Source of the DNA: Micromonospora rifamycinica
Lineage (GTDB): Bacteria > Actinomycetota > Actinomycetes > Mycobacteriales > Micromonosporaceae
Length of the DNA: 64,000 nt
Direction of reading: 5' to 3'
NCBI RefSeq assembly: GCF_900090265.1
Contig: NZ_LT607752.1
Span: 6,020,001-6,084,000, forward strand
Shown here: positions 32,072-41,489 of the stretch, piece by piece
How positions within the stretch are numbered: the first letter of the stretch is position 1
How the letters are laid out: every line of letters starts with the position of its first letter
Made by a program: the position numbers and the translations under genes
The notes under the pieces: model-generated
Databases searched by the model: none
What the model was told of the DNA's origin: nothing
The model's input: the letters and a program-made list of their open reading frames with translations, nothing else

Positions 32072-34765
32072 TCAGTTCAGCGGGACCTGCTGGGCCACGG
32101 CGGCACCGCCGGACTCGAAGGCGGCCAGCAGCGACGTCGGGCTGCCCCCGCTGGTCGGGACCGTCACGGTGACCCGGTCACCGGCGGCCAGCCGGACGGT
32201 GTGCTCACCCCGGGCCGTGTCGCCGTCCCAGGCGTACAGGTAGGCGGTGCCGGCCCGGTCGGCACGCAGGGTGACCCGCACGCCGTCGGTGACCCGCTGG
32301 GCCGAGGTCAGCCGCAGCGCCGAGTTCTTCAGCCGGGGTACGGCGGCCGGGGCCACCCCGTCCACGGCCGACTGGGCGATGGTCTGCGGGCTGTGCACGC
32401 TGCGCGCCGAGGTGTCCGGGAACACCGGCGTGCTGGGCTGCCGGGCCGTCGGCTGGTAGCCGGGCAGGGTGGTCAGGCCGTAGCGGTACGGGTCGGCCCG
32501 GACGCCGGTGAAGGTGGACCAGCCCAGCCGGGACTGCGAGCTGAGGTCCTGGGTGTCCGAGTCGTAGACCAGCACGTTGAAGCCCATCCGGGCCGGGTCC
32601 ACCGCGTCGGGCAGCACCGCGAACGGGATCATCGTCTCGATGGTGTACCCGGTGTACGGGGAGCTGACCTTGCTGACCACTGTCATCCCGGGTGCGGTGG
32701 TCGCCCCCGGCCCCTGCCGGTTGTCGGCGTCACGCTGCCAGCACGGCGGGTCGCCGTTGGCCGGGTCGTCGGTGATCGGGAAGATGCCGGCCTTGAACAC
32801 GGTGGAGGTGTCCGTCGAGTTCCCCTTCGGGTCGACGATGATCTCCACGCTGTCGGTGCGGCGCTGCCGCTTGCAGTCCTGCGGGACCACCTTCTTGCCC
32901 AGTACGTCGTCGGTGACCTGGACGATCACCTTCAGCCCGTCGGCGGTCCAGGCGATCCGGCCGGTCGCCGAGGCGTCCTGCGGGGTCGTGGCCTGACCCT
33001 CCCAGATCCGGGAGAAGTCCAGCTCCGGGCCGGGGTACTCACCGGGCGAGGCCACCCCGTCGACGGTGCCGTCGCCGGCCCGCGGGACCTCGGTGGTCGG
33101 CACGATCTCCAGTGCGCCGGTCTCCACGGTGCTGCCGGCGGCGCTGGTGGTGGTGATGGTGATGCCGTAGTCCCCGTCCGTGCCGCCCTCGTTGGCGGTC
33201 GGCAGGGTGGCGTCGGTGTTGGTGACGGTGAAGGTGACCGCCCCGGACGCGCCGGGGGCCAGCGCGGGGTAGCTCTTGGTGGCCGCGTCGGCGGTGAAGC
33301 CGGCCGGCAGGCCGAGGGTGACGGTGCCGCTGCGGCTGACCCGGCCGTGGTTGCGCAGGTCGATCCGGACCGACCGCTGCTGGCCGGAGCCGATGGTGAG
33401 CACCGGCTTGATCAGGGTGTCCAGCTGCGGGTATCCGCCCTCACCGGCCCAGGTGCGGAACGTGCCCACCTCGGGCAGCGGCTCCAGGGTGCCCCGGACG
33501 TCGGCGACCACCCGGACGGCCCGGTCGGTGCGCCCGACGCCCTGGCGGGTGGTCAGAGTGGCTCCGATGAGCTGCTGCTGGTTGGTGTCGGCGTCGGCCG
33601 GCACGGTGACGGTGAACGTACGGGTCCGCTCCTTGCCCGACGGCACGTCGTTGTTGAGCACGCCGGAGCCCTTGGCCTTCCAGCCGCCCGGCAGCCGCAG
33701 GTCGATCCGGGGCTTGACCAGGGCGCGGTTCTGCGGGGCGCGCAGGTGCGCGGTGACCTCGACGGTCGCGCCGGGGGCCAGGTCGAACCGGTCGGTGGTG
33801 AGGTACAGCTCGGTGCCCTTGGGTAGGCCACCGGTCGCCGGCGGCAGCACCGAGCCGCGCAGGATCGCCTCCGGCGAGGTGTCCGCCGGGTCGTACGGGA
33901 CGCGGCTGTCGATCAGGGTGTAGAAGTCGCACCGGATCTTCGTCGGGTCGGTGGGGGCGGCGGCGGTGCCGGCCCAGCCCTGGGTGACGTACTCCCGGCG
34001 GGCGTCGACCTCGATCTCGGCCCAGGTCTTCCCGCTGGCGCTGGGAGTGCCCTCCCAGACGCCGAAAACCTGGTCGGTGGGGACGGTGGGGGTGAAGCTG
34101 GTCGCGCACTGGGGCCCGGCGGCGGAGCTGCCGGTGCCGCCACTGCGCAGGAACTTCGCGGCCCGGAACGGGCTGAGCCCCTCGGCGCTGAGCTGCTCCG
34201 GGAAGGCGTTCGGGTCGGCGGCGGCGGTGAACGCCTCGGCGGCGAACCGGGCGGCCTGCTGGTGGTTGCCGTGGTTGCCCGGGGTCGGCGACGGGTTCAT
34301 CGTCATGATGATCTCGGGCCGGGTGGTCCGGATGACCCGGACGATCTGGGCCAGGGTGTCGTCGTGTCCCCAGATCTGCTCGGACAGCGGGGCGGACGCG
34401 GTGTACCAGAAGTCGACCCGGTCGAGGTTGTAGAGGTTCTCCACCCCGGCCTTGCCGATCGCGGTGCGTTCCTCGCGTTCGCGGATGATGCCCAGCGGCG
34501 GCCCCTCCTCCAGACCGACGGCGTTTCCGCCGCCCTCACCCCGGGTGATGGTGACGACGCCGGCCTTGGCGCCGTACTTCTCCTTCCACTGGCCGAGGGT
34601 GGCGAGGCTGCCGGCCTCGTCGTCGGGGTGGGCGCTGACGAAGAGCACGTCCAGGTCGACGGCCTTGGCGGGGCGGGTGTCGGCGGGGGCGGCGACGGCG
34701 GTGGCGGGTGCCCCGGCCACGGCCAGGGCGAGTGCGGTGGGTAGCAGGAAACCCTTGATACGCAT
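32072..34765 (-). CDS. Secreted multidomain PIG-L (LmbE/MshB) family deacetylase
   Basis: The 897-aa protein starts at ATG 34765 (MRIKGFLLPTALALAVAGAP) with a Sec signal to about residue 25. The PIG-L domain (about 35-290) has the zinc motif SAHPDDEAGS and the second ligand set GNHGNHQQ. Two beta-sandwich domains of NEW3/Alpha-galactosidase-NEW3 type follow (about 330-560), then a region about 590-760 with features of CBM9-like sugar-binding domains, then a small C-terminal module. PIG-L enzymes remove N-acetyl groups from amino sugars. It is divergent from the ROK regulator and so may share its control. Confidence 0.88.
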   Translation of the reverse strand: MRIKGFLLPTALALAVAGAPATAVAAPADTRPAKAVDLDVLFVSAHPDDEAGSLATLGQWKEKYGAKAGVVTITRGEGGGNAVGLEEGPPLGIIREREERTAIGKAGVENLYNLDRVDFWYTASAPLSEQIWGHDDTLAQIVRVIRTTRPEIIMTMNPSPTPGNHGNHQQAARFAAEAFTAAADPNAFPEQLSAEGLSPFRAAKFLRSGGTGSSAAGPQCATSFTPTVPTDQVFGVWEGTPSASGKTWAEIEVDARREYVTQGWAGTAAAPTDPTKIRCDFYTLIDSRVPYDPADTSPEAILRGSVLPPATGGLPKGTELYLTTDRFDLAPGATVEVTAHLRAPQNRALVKPRIDLRLPGGWKAKGSGVLNNDVPSGKERTRTFTVTVPADADTNQQQLIGATLTTRQGVGRTDRAVRVVADVRGTLEPLPEVGTFRTWAGEGGYPQLDTLIKPVLTIGSGQQRSVRIDLRNHGRVSRSGTVTLGLPAGFTADAATKSYPALAPGASGAVTFTVTNTDATLPTANEGGTDGDYGITITTTSAAGSTVETGALEIVPTTEVPRAGDGTVDGVASPGEYPGPELDFSRIWEGQATTPQDASATGRIAWTADGLKVIVQVTDDVLGKKVVPQDCKRQRRTDSVEIIVDPKGNSTDTSTVFKAGIFPITDDPANGDPPCWQRDADNRQGPGATTAPGMTVVSKVSSPYTGYTIETMIPFAVLPDAVDPARMGFNVLVYDSDTQDLSSQSRLGWSTFTGVRADPYRYGLTTLPGYQPTARQPSTPVFPDTSARSVHSPQTIAQSAVDGVAPAAVPRLKNSALRLTSAQRVTDGVRVTLRADRAGTAYLYAWDGDTARGEHTVRLAAGDRVTVTVPTSGGSPTSLLAAFESGGAAVAQQVPLN

Positions 34766-34990
34766 GCAGATCCTTCCGGAACCACGGCGTCCGGGCGGCG
34801 ACCGTCCGCATCGGACGCGGGGCGTCGGACGCGGGGTCGTCAACGGACGGTGAGGCGGCGGGAACGGGGAACGGTGGGCGTCGTCGGACGCGGTGCACCG
34901 GGTGGGGCAGCGGTACGGGTTCCGTACACACTGGAAGGCCTTCGTCCGGTGACGCTAGGGACCGGCCCGGTGCTACGTCAATCCCCTGGA

Positions 34991-35026
34991 GGGTATTTCT
35001 TTCTTTGAAGAAGAAATAAAGTACCC
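34991..35026. promoter_or_regulatory. AT-rich dyad, candidate ROK operator
   Basis: GGGTATTTCTTTCTT and the facing AAGAAGAAATAAAGTACCC form an imperfect inverted repeat centred near 35007. It is strikingly AT-rich for this genome and lies in the 418-nt gap between the divergent PIG-L and ROK-repressor genes. ROK repressors such as NagC bind AT-rich dyads of this shape, so it may control both directions. Confidence 0.6.
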
Positions 35027-35183
35027 GCCGTCCGGGATGTCCGGTGCCGTGTCGCCGCGGTCGCCCGGTCCCGGTCCACCGCCCGCTATTGGTGACGTTC
35101 CTGCTGCTCCGGTGCCTCACGGTGAGCGGCCCGAGACGCACTTGTTACTTGACTCTTTAATTCGTTCGCCGTAGGAAGGAAGT

Positions 35184-36347
35184 GTGACAGACGTGGTGAC
35201 GCCACCGACGAGCCCGGTGAGCCGGGAGCGGTCCAAGGAGATCAAGCGGCTTTCCGTGATCTCCACGGCCCGCCAGGTCCGGGTGCTCTCCCGGGCCGAG
35301 TTGACCGAGCTCACCGGCCTGAGCCCCGCCACCCTCACCCCGCTGGTACGCGACCTGATCGCCGAGGGCTACCTGATCGAGCGCGGGCCGGGCGCGTCCC
35401 GGGCCGGCCGGCCCCGGGCCATGCTGGAGTTCAACCCCCGGGCCGAACTGGTCGCCGCCGTCTCGCTGGAGCCGTCCCGGATCAGCTGCGAGATCGCCGA
35501 CAGCGACGGTGCGGTGGTCGCCCACCGCGCGGTCCGGCTGACCGGCGACATCGTCGACACCATCTGCCGGTCGGTGCCCGAACTGGCCGGCGACGGGCTG
35601 CCCGCGCTGCGGGGGGTGGCCATCGCCGCGCCCGGCGTCATCTCCGGCGGCGCGGTCCGGCTCGCCCCCTCGGTCGGCCTGGTCGAGGGCCGCCCGATAG
35701 GGGAGTCGGTCCAGCGGACCCTGGGCGTCCCGGTGGTGGTGGACAACGACGTCAACCTGATGGCGGCCGGCGAGCACGCCGCGGGTGCCGGCACCGACGT
35801 CGCCGACCTGTTGCTGCTCCACGTCGCCGACGGCATCGGCGCGGGCCTGGTGCTCGACGGCCAGGTCCGCCGCGGCGCCCGGGGCGCGGCCGGCGAGGTC
35901 GGTTTCCTGCCGCTGGACCCGGCCGACCGGGGGCACGACGGGATCGGCCCGTTCGAGGCGCGCTGGTCGGAGAACGCGATCGCCGAACGGGTGGTCGCGC
36001 TGGCCCCCGGCCGCCGTCCCGACTCGCCGGTACGCGCGCTGGTCGAGCTGGCCGCCGCCGATCCGCGCGCCGCCGGCTACCTCGACGACCTGCTGCACGC
36101 CTGGTCCCGGCTGATCGTCTCCTGCGTCTGCGTGATCGACCCGGGCCGGGTGCTGCTCAGCGGTGCCGCCGCCGATCTCGACGACGCCGCCGTCGACCGG
36201 CTCCAGGGCCTGGTCACCGCCGCCGCGCCCAGCACCACCGAGGTGCGCCGGGCCGTGCTCGGCGACCGCGCGGTGCTGCACGGCGCGGTCAGCTACGCCC
36301 TCTCGGCCGCCGCCGCCGGGCTGCCCACCCTGTTACCGACCCCCTGA
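35184..36347 (+). CDS. ROK-family transcriptional repressor
   Basis: The 387-aa protein has an N-terminal winged helix (VISTARQVRVLSRAELTELT, then SPATLTPLVRDLIAEGYL) and a C-terminal ROK sugar-binding domain with VAIAAPGVISGG and VVDNDVNLMAAGEH. The ROK zinc motif (CxCGxxGCxE) is absent: the region reads ARGAAGEVGFLPLDPAD. It starts at GTG 35184, behind GGAAGG. It is likely the local repressor of the downstream transporter and enzyme genes and perhaps of the divergent deacetylase. Ligand unknown, probably a sugar derivative. Confidence 0.88.
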   Translation: MTDVVTPPTSPVSRERSKEIKRLSVISTARQVRVLSRAELTELTGLSPATLTPLVRDLIAEGYLIERGPGASRAGRPRAMLEFNPRAELVAAVSLEPSRISCEIADSDGAVVAHRAVRLTGDIVDTICRSVPELAGDGLPALRGVAIAAPGVISGGAVRLAPSVGLVEGRPIGESVQRTLGVPVVVDNDVNLMAAGEHAAGAGTDVADLLLLHVADGIGAGLVLDGQVRRGARGAAGEVGFLPLDPADRGHDGIGPFEARWSENAIAERVVALAPGRRPDSPVRALVELAAADPRAAGYLDDLLHAWSRLIVSCVCVIDPGRVLLSGAAADLDDAAVDRLQGLVTAAAPSTTEVRRAVLGDRAVLHGAVSYALSAAAAGLPTLLPTP

Positions 36348-36389
36348 CCTGCCCTGCCTCAGTTCTCCCCAACCCCTCGGAGGTACCCC

Positions 36390-37433
36390 ATGAGACGTCG
36401 ACTTCTGCTCGCCGGAGCGCTCGCCACCGTCCTCGCCGCCGGCACCGCCTGCGGCGGCGGCTCGGACGACACCGCCGCCGGTGAGACGGAGAAGCTGACG
36501 ATCTACACCGCCCGCGACAAGAAGGTCTCCACCTTCGTCGTGGACAAGTTCACCGCCAAGTACCCCGAGTACAAGGGGAAGGTGGAGATCCTCAACCTGG
36601 GCGCCCAGGAGATCCTGGAGCGGGTCCGGGCCGAGAAGGCCAACCCGCAGGCCGACGTCTGGTGGGGCGGCACCCAGCAGGGGCTGGCCGCCGGCGCCGG
36701 CGAGGACCTGCTCACCGCCTGGCAGCCCGCGTTCGCCGGCAAGATGGACGCCAAGTACAAGGACGCCGAGGGCCGCTGGTTCGGGGAGATCCTGCTGCCC
36801 GAGGTCATCATGTACAACAACAAGGCGCTCACCCCGGAGCAGGCCCCGAAGGACTGGGACGACCTGCTGAAGCCGGAGTGGAAGGACAAGATCGTCATCC
36901 GGGACGTGGCCGCCTCGGGCACCATGCGGTCGATCTACGCGGCGATGATCATGCGGCAGTCGCCGGACGGCAGCAACCCGCAGCCCGGCTACGACTGGCT
37001 CAAGAAGCTCGACGCCAACACCGGCGCGTACGCGGCCAACCCGGCCGACCTCTACCTGAAGCTCTCCCGCCAGCAGGGCACCCTGAGCGCCTGGAACCTC
37101 CAGGACATCCTGCTCCAGGCCAACCAGTCCAACATGCCGTTCGGCTACGTGATGCCGGCCTCCGGCGCCCCGGTGCTGGTCGACGGGCTGGCCGCGGTCA
37201 AGGGCGGCAACAGCACCGGCGCACAGAAGTTCATCGAGTTCCTCTTCGACGACACGCTCCGCGCCGACCTGGCCAAGGACTATTACCAGATCCCGGCCGT
37301 GGAGATCGCCCAGCAGCCGGAGTGGCTGGCCCAGCTCAACCTCAAGCCGCTCGACGTCAACTGGGACATCATCGGCAAGAACGAGACCGAGTGGATCAAC
37401 CACTGGAACAGCCAGATCAAGAACAAGGGCTGA
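36390..37433 (+). CDS. ABC transporter substrate-binding lipoprotein (Fe3+/polyamine/phosphonate type)
   Basis: The 347-aa lipoprotein has lipobox LAAGTAC (Cys about 21). The mature part resembles class D-type binding proteins: LTIYTARDKKV, ADVWWGGTQQGL, YNNKAL and KDWDDLLKPEWKDKI are typical of AfuA/FutA/2-aminoethylphosphonate binders. It lacks the paired tyrosines of true ferric-binding proteins in an obvious form, so the ligand may be an organic anion or metal chelate. It is first in a transporter operon, with a hairpin between it and the ATPase gene. Confidence 0.87.
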   Translation: MRRRLLLAGALATVLAAGTACGGGSDDTAAGETEKLTIYTARDKKVSTFVVDKFTAKYPEYKGKVEILNLGAQEILERVRAEKANPQADVWWGGTQQGLAAGAGEDLLTAWQPAFAGKMDAKYKDAEGRWFGEILLPEVIMYNNKALTPEQAPKDWDDLLKPEWKDKIVIRDVAASGTMRSIYAAMIMRQSPDGSNPQPGYDWLKKLDANTGAYAANPADLYLKLSRQQGTLSAWNLQDILLQANQSNMPFGYVMPASGAPVLVDGLAAVKGGNSTGAQKFIEFLFDDTLRADLAKDYYQIPAVEIAQQPEWLAQLNLKPLDVNWDIIGKNETEWINHWNSQIKNKG

Positions 37434-37440
37434 CCGCGCG

Positions 37441-37473
37441 GGTGCCGGGGGCGCGACGTGCGTCCCCGGCACC
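37441..37473 (+). promoter_or_regulatory. Intercistronic hairpin between binding protein and ATPase genes
   Basis: GGTGCCGGGGGCG (37441-37453) pairs with CGTCCCCGGCACC (37461-37473). Such stem-loops commonly protect or attenuate the transcript so that binding protein is made in excess over the membrane components. Confidence 0.6.
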
Positions 37474-37612
37474 GCCGCCCGCCCACGCCGCGGCGGCCCG
37501 ACCGCGAACCGCCCGGTCCCTGCGGCGGCCGTACCCCGTGCCCCACCGGTCCGTCCCCGTACCACCGCCCGCCCGCCCGGCCAGGCCGGTACCGCATGAA
37601 GGAGAGGACATC

Positions 37613-38686
37613 ATGATCGATGTCACGCTGGAGTCGGTGAGCAAGCGCTTCGCGCGTGCCGGCGACACCGCTGCCGTCGACGACGTCGACATCAGCATCG
37701 CCGCCGGGGAGTTCTTCACCCTGCTCGGCCCGAGCGGCTGCGGCAAGACCACCACCCTGCGGATGGTGGCCGGGTTCTACTTCCCCACCTCGGGGCGGAT
37801 CCGGTTCGGCGCGGAGGACGTCACCCACCGGCCGCCGAACAAGCGCGACACCGGCATGGTGTTCCAGAACTACGCCCTCTTCCCGCACATGTCCGTCGCG
37901 CAGAACGTCGCGTACGGGCTGAAGATCCGCAAGGTGGGGCGGGCCGAGTCCGCCCGGCGGATCGAGGAGGCCCTCGGCCAGGTCCACCTCGCCGGCTACG
38001 GCGACCGCCGGATCGACCAGCTCTCCGGCGGCCAGCAGCAGCGGGTGGCGTTGGCCCGCGCCCTGGTCATCCGGCCGCGTACCCTGCTGCTCGACGAGCC
38101 GCTGTCCAACCTCGACGCCAAGCTGCGCGAGGAGACCCGGGTGGAGATCCGGCGGATCCAGCAGGAGGCCGGCACCACCGCCATCTACGTCACCCACGAC
38201 CAGGCCGAGGCGATGGCGATGTCCGACCGGATCGCCGTCATGGAGTCCGGCCGGGTCCGGCAGATCGGTGCCCCGCAGGAGATCTACCACCGGCCGGCGA
38301 CCGCCTTCGTGGCCCGGTTCATCGGCCGCAGCAACGTGCTCGACCTGCCGGTGGTCGCCGCCACCGCCGGGACGGTCACGGTGGGGCTGCCCGACGGCAG
38401 CGAGACCGCCGTCACCGCCCCCGCCGACCACGGCCTGCGCGCCGGGGACACCGCCGGTGTCTCGGTGCGCCCCGAGCACCTCGGCCTCACCTCGGTCAGC
38501 GAGCCCGGCGCGCTCACCGGCCGGGTGACCGAGCTGGAGTTCACCGGGATGGCCACCAACCTGGTCGTCGAGGTGGCCGGCGAGCCGGTGCAGGTCGCCG
38601 CCATCGACGTGCCGACCGGGATCACCGTCGGCGACCAGGTAGGGCTGCGGCTGAACCGGGAACGGATGTGGGTGGTGCGCCCGTGA
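37613..38686 (+). CDS. ABC transporter ATP-binding protein (PotA/FbpC type)
   Basis: The 357-aa protein has Walker A GPSGCGKTT, Q-loop MVFQNYALFPHM, signature LSGGQQQR, Walker B LLLDEPLSNLD and H-loop VTHDQAEA. A C-terminal TOBE-type OB domain (about 275-355) marks the polyamine/iron/sulfate importer group. The ATG at 37613 follows GAGAGGAC. Its stop overlaps the permease start (GTGA). Confidence 0.93.
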   Translation: MIDVTLESVSKRFARAGDTAAVDDVDISIAAGEFFTLLGPSGCGKTTTLRMVAGFYFPTSGRIRFGAEDVTHRPPNKRDTGMVFQNYALFPHMSVAQNVAYGLKIRKVGRAESARRIEEALGQVHLAGYGDRRIDQLSGGQQQRVALARALVIRPRTLLLDEPLSNLDAKLREETRVEIRRIQQEAGTTAIYVTHDQAEAMAMSDRIAVMESGRVRQIGAPQEIYHRPATAFVARFIGRSNVLDLPVVAATAGTVTVGLPDGSETAVTAPADHGLRAGDTAGVSVRPEHLGLTSVSEPGALTGRVTELEFTGMATNLVVEVAGEPVQVAAIDVPTGITVGDQVGLRLNRERMWVVRP

Positions 38687-40449
38687 GCGCGAGCCCGGCC
38701 ACCGTGCCGCCGGTCACCCAGGACCCCGCCCCGCCGAAGGCCGAGCGGCCCCGGCGCGGCCTCAACGCCAACTCGCCCTGGTTCCCGTACCTGCTGGTCT
38801 TTCCGCTGGCGCTGATCCTGTTCGGCTACGTGGTGCAGCCGATGTTCGCCACCTTCGCCGAGAGCGTCGGGGTGGACGGGGTGGCCAACTACACCGAGTT
38901 CGTCACCGGCACCGGGGTGGCCCGGTCGGCGCTGCTCACCTCGCTGATGATCTCGGCGGCCAGCGTGCTGCTCTGCGGGATCGTCGGGGTGGCGATGGCG
39001 TTCCTGCTCAAGCGCTTCTCGTTCCCCGGGCGTCGGCTGATCGAGGCGATCATCCTGGTGCCGGCGGCGCTGCCGCCGCTGATCGGGGCGATCTCGTTCC
39101 AGCTGCTCTACAGCGAGACCGGCATCCTGCCGCGCGGGCTGCAACAGCTGCTGGGCACCGAGAACCCGGTGCTGCCGTTCACCGGTATCGCCGGGGTGCT
39201 GGTGGTGCACACCTTCACCATGTACCCGTTCTTCTACCTCGCCGCGTCCGCCGCCCTGGTCGGGATGGACCCGTCGGTGGAGGAGGCGGCCTACAACCTG
39301 GGCGCGAGCCGGATCCGGGTGTGGCGGACCGTGCTGCTGCCGATGCTCACCCCGGCGCTGGTCTCGGCGTCGCTGCTGGTCTTCATGACGTCGCTGGCGT
39401 CGTACACCGCGCCGTTGCTGTTCGGGGTGGACCGGACGATGACCATGCAGATCTACATCAACCGCACCAACGGCGACCTGCCGATGGCCTCCACCTACGC
39501 GTCGGTGCTGGCGGTGTCCTCGGTGCTGTTCCTGCTCGGGATGCGCTGGTACGAGGGGCGGCGCAGCTACCGCTCCCAGTCCAAGGGTGTCGCCTCACAC
39601 CGCCGGGAGATCACCAACCCGTTCGGCAAGTGGCTGGCGCTGCTGGCCTCGGTGCTGGCCACCATGGTGCTGCTCGCCCCGGTGGCGACGATCGCCCTGG
39701 TCGCCTTCTCCCGGGACGGCTCGTGGACCACCGAGGTGATCCCGGCGGAGTACACGATGCAGAACTTCGTCACGATCTTCTCGGACCCGGGGGCGTACCG
39801 GCCGATCCTCAACTCGTTGCAGATGAGCCTGCTCGCCACGGTGGGCTGCGTGGTGGTCGGCGTGCTGATCGCGTACGCGGTGCGCCGGCTGGACTTCCGC
39901 GGCCGGGGGCTGCTCGACGTGGCGGTCATGCTGGCCTGGGCGCTGCCCGGCACGGTGGTGGCGATCAACCTGATCTCGGCGTTCAGCACCGGCAACGCGT
40001 TCAGCTTCGGCCAGGTGCTGATCGGCACCTTCTGGATCATGCCGCTGGCGTACTTCGTGCGGTTCCTGCCGCTGGTGTTCCGGTCGAGTTCGGCGACGCT
40101 GGCCCAGATCGACCCGTCGCTGGAGGAGGCGGCCCGTAACCTCGGCGCCCCCTGGTGGCGGGCGTTCGGCACGGTCACCCTGCGGCTGATGCTGCCCGGC
40201 GTGCTGGCCGGCGCGCTGCTCGCGTTCGTCAACGGGGTGGGCGAGTTCGTCGCCTCGGTGCTGATCTACACCTCGGAGACGGCACCCATCTCGGTCGAGA
40301 TCAACAACCGGATGTACTCGTTCGAGGTCGGCACCGCCGCCGCGTACGGCATGCTCCAGGTGGTGTTGATCTTCATCGTGATGGTGTTCTCCGGCCGCCT
40401 GCAGAACGGCGGCCGGGCCACCCGGGAGGCGGCGAAGTGGACGGCGTGA
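38683..40449 (+). CDS. Fused ABC permease with two transmembrane domains (FbpB/ThiP type)
   Basis: The 588-aa protein contains two permease halves, each of about six helices. Each half carries an EAA loop: EEAAYNLGASRIRVWRTVLLP in the first, EEAARNLGAPWWRAFGTVT in the second. The fusion of two domains in one chain is typical of Fe3+ and thiamine-type importers. It therefore forms the whole channel with two copies of the ATPase. The next gene starts inside its last codons. Confidence 0.92.
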   Translation: MSASPATVPPVTQDPAPPKAERPRRGLNANSPWFPYLLVFPLALILFGYVVQPMFATFAESVGVDGVANYTEFVTGTGVARSALLTSLMISAASVLLCGIVGVAMAFLLKRFSFPGRRLIEAIILVPAALPPLIGAISFQLLYSETGILPRGLQQLLGTENPVLPFTGIAGVLVVHTFTMYPFFYLAASAALVGMDPSVEEAAYNLGASRIRVWRTVLLPMLTPALVSASLLVFMTSLASYTAPLLFGVDRTMTMQIYINRTNGDLPMASTYASVLAVSSVLFLLGMRWYEGRRSYRSQSKGVASHRREITNPFGKWLALLASVLATMVLLAPVATIALVAFSRDGSWTTEVIPAEYTMQNFVTIFSDPGAYRPILNSLQMSLLATVGCVVVGVLIAYAVRRLDFRGRGLLDVAVMLAWALPGTVVAINLISAFSTGNAFSFGQVLIGTFWIMPLAYFVRFLPLVFRSSSATLAQIDPSLEEAARNLGAPWWRAFGTVTLRLMLPGVLAGALLAFVNGVGEFVASVLIYTSETAPISVEINNRMYSFEVGTAAAYGMLQVVLIFIVMVFSGRLQNGGRATREAAKWTA

Positions 40450-41489
40450 CCTGGCCGACCGGGGGCGGGCTGCTGCCCGCCACCCGGATCCCCGGCGGCG
40501 AGCTGGCCGCCGTCGCAGCGGCGGCCGACTACGCGGTGCTGCCCGTCGGCGCCGTCGAGTGGCACGGCCCGCACCTGCCGCTCGGCACCGACCTGATCCT
40601 CGCCGAGGGCTTCGCCGCCGAGGCCGGCGGCGCAGGTGGCCTGGCCGCCGAGGCCGGCGGCGCAGGTGGCCTGGCCGCCGAGGCCGGCGGCGCAGGTGGT
40701 TCGGCCGCCGAGGCCGGCGGCGCGTCCGTTCCGGCCGCCGAGGCCGGCGGCGCGTCCGTTCCGGCCGCCGAGGCCGGTGGCGGGTCCGGCGCGGTCGGGC
40801 CGCGGGGGGTGCTCTTTCCGGCGGTGCCGTACGCGGCCTGCCCGGGGCAGACCCGGCCCTGGCCGGGGACGGTGTCGATCCGGCCGGAGATCGCCGTCGG
40901 CTACCTCGCCGACGTGATCGAGGGGATCGTCGCCGCCGGCTTCCCCCGGCTGCTGATCGTCAACGGCCACGACGCCAACATGTCCACCGTCCGGGCCGCG
41001 ATGGAGTGGGTCTCCGGCCGGCGTACCGCCAGCCTGCTGCTGGTCAACTGGTTCCAGCTGGTCACCCCGGCGGAGACCACCGAGCTGTACGGGCCGCTGA
41101 CCGCCCGGGGGCACGGGGGCGCGTACGAGACCTCCGGGGTGCTCGGGTTCGACCCCGGCGCGGTCCGGCTCGACGCGGTGACCGACCTGCCGCCGAAGCC
41201 GAAGCTGCCGGTCGGCCACCCGTACGTGCTGGTCGAGTCCCGGCCCGACCCGTGGCAGGGCTGGTCCGGGCACATCTCGCTGGCCTCCGAGGCGGCCGGT
41301 CGGCAGGTCCGCGCCACGGCCGGCGCGCGACTGCGGGAGATCGTCGCCGCCTGGGTGGCCGCCCCACCGCCCGCCCCACCCACCGCCGACCCGCTGCCGA
41401 CGCCCGCCGACCCGGCTCCGACGGCTGGTGACCCGCCGGCCGGGCCGGCCCCGACGGCGGCGGACGGGGCGACCGGGGCAGAGCGATGA
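40446..41489 (+). CDS. Creatininase-family amidohydrolase with an in-frame repeat insertion
   Basis: The 347-aa protein carries the family's metal site: EWHGPHLPLGTD near the start, NGHDANMSTVRAA, and GHGGAYETSGVLGF. Related enzymes are creatininase and the MftE peptidase, which hydrolyse cyclic or peptide amides. Just after the GTD ligand, six 10-residue repeats (AAEAGGAGGL-type, 30-nt units at 40614-40793) interrupt the usual helix; a Pro/Ala-rich tail ends the protein. The GTG at 40446 overlaps the permease stop; 40437 is an alternative. The substrate is probably what the adjacent ABC system imports. The insertion could impair or simply decorate the enzyme. Confidence 0.82.
   Translation: MTWPTGGGLLPATRIPGGELAAVAAAADYAVLPVGAVEWHGPHLPLGTDLILAEGFAAEAGGAGGLAAEAGGAGGLAAEAGGAGGSAAEAGGASVPAAEAGGASVPAAEAGGGSGAVGPRGVLFPAVPYAACPGQTRPWPGTVSIRPEIAVGYLADVIEGIVAAGFPRLLIVNGHDANMSTVRAAMEWVSGRRTASLLLVNWFQLVTPAETTELYGPLTARGHGGAYETSGVLGFDPGAVRLDAVTDLPPKPKLPVGHPYVLVESRPDPWQGWSGHISLASEAAGRQVRATAGARLREIVAAWVAAPPPAPPTADPLPTPADPAPTAGDPPAGPAPTAADGATGAER
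40614..40793 (+). repeat. Six 30-nt in-frame tandem repeats inside the creatininase-like gene
   Basis: Units start at 40614, 40644, 40674, 40704, 40734 and 40764. Each begins GCCGCCGAGGCCGGCGGC, itself near-palindromic; the second part varies (GCAGGTGGCCTG or GCGTCCGTTCCG). They code for AAEAGG-x4. Confidence 0.92.
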
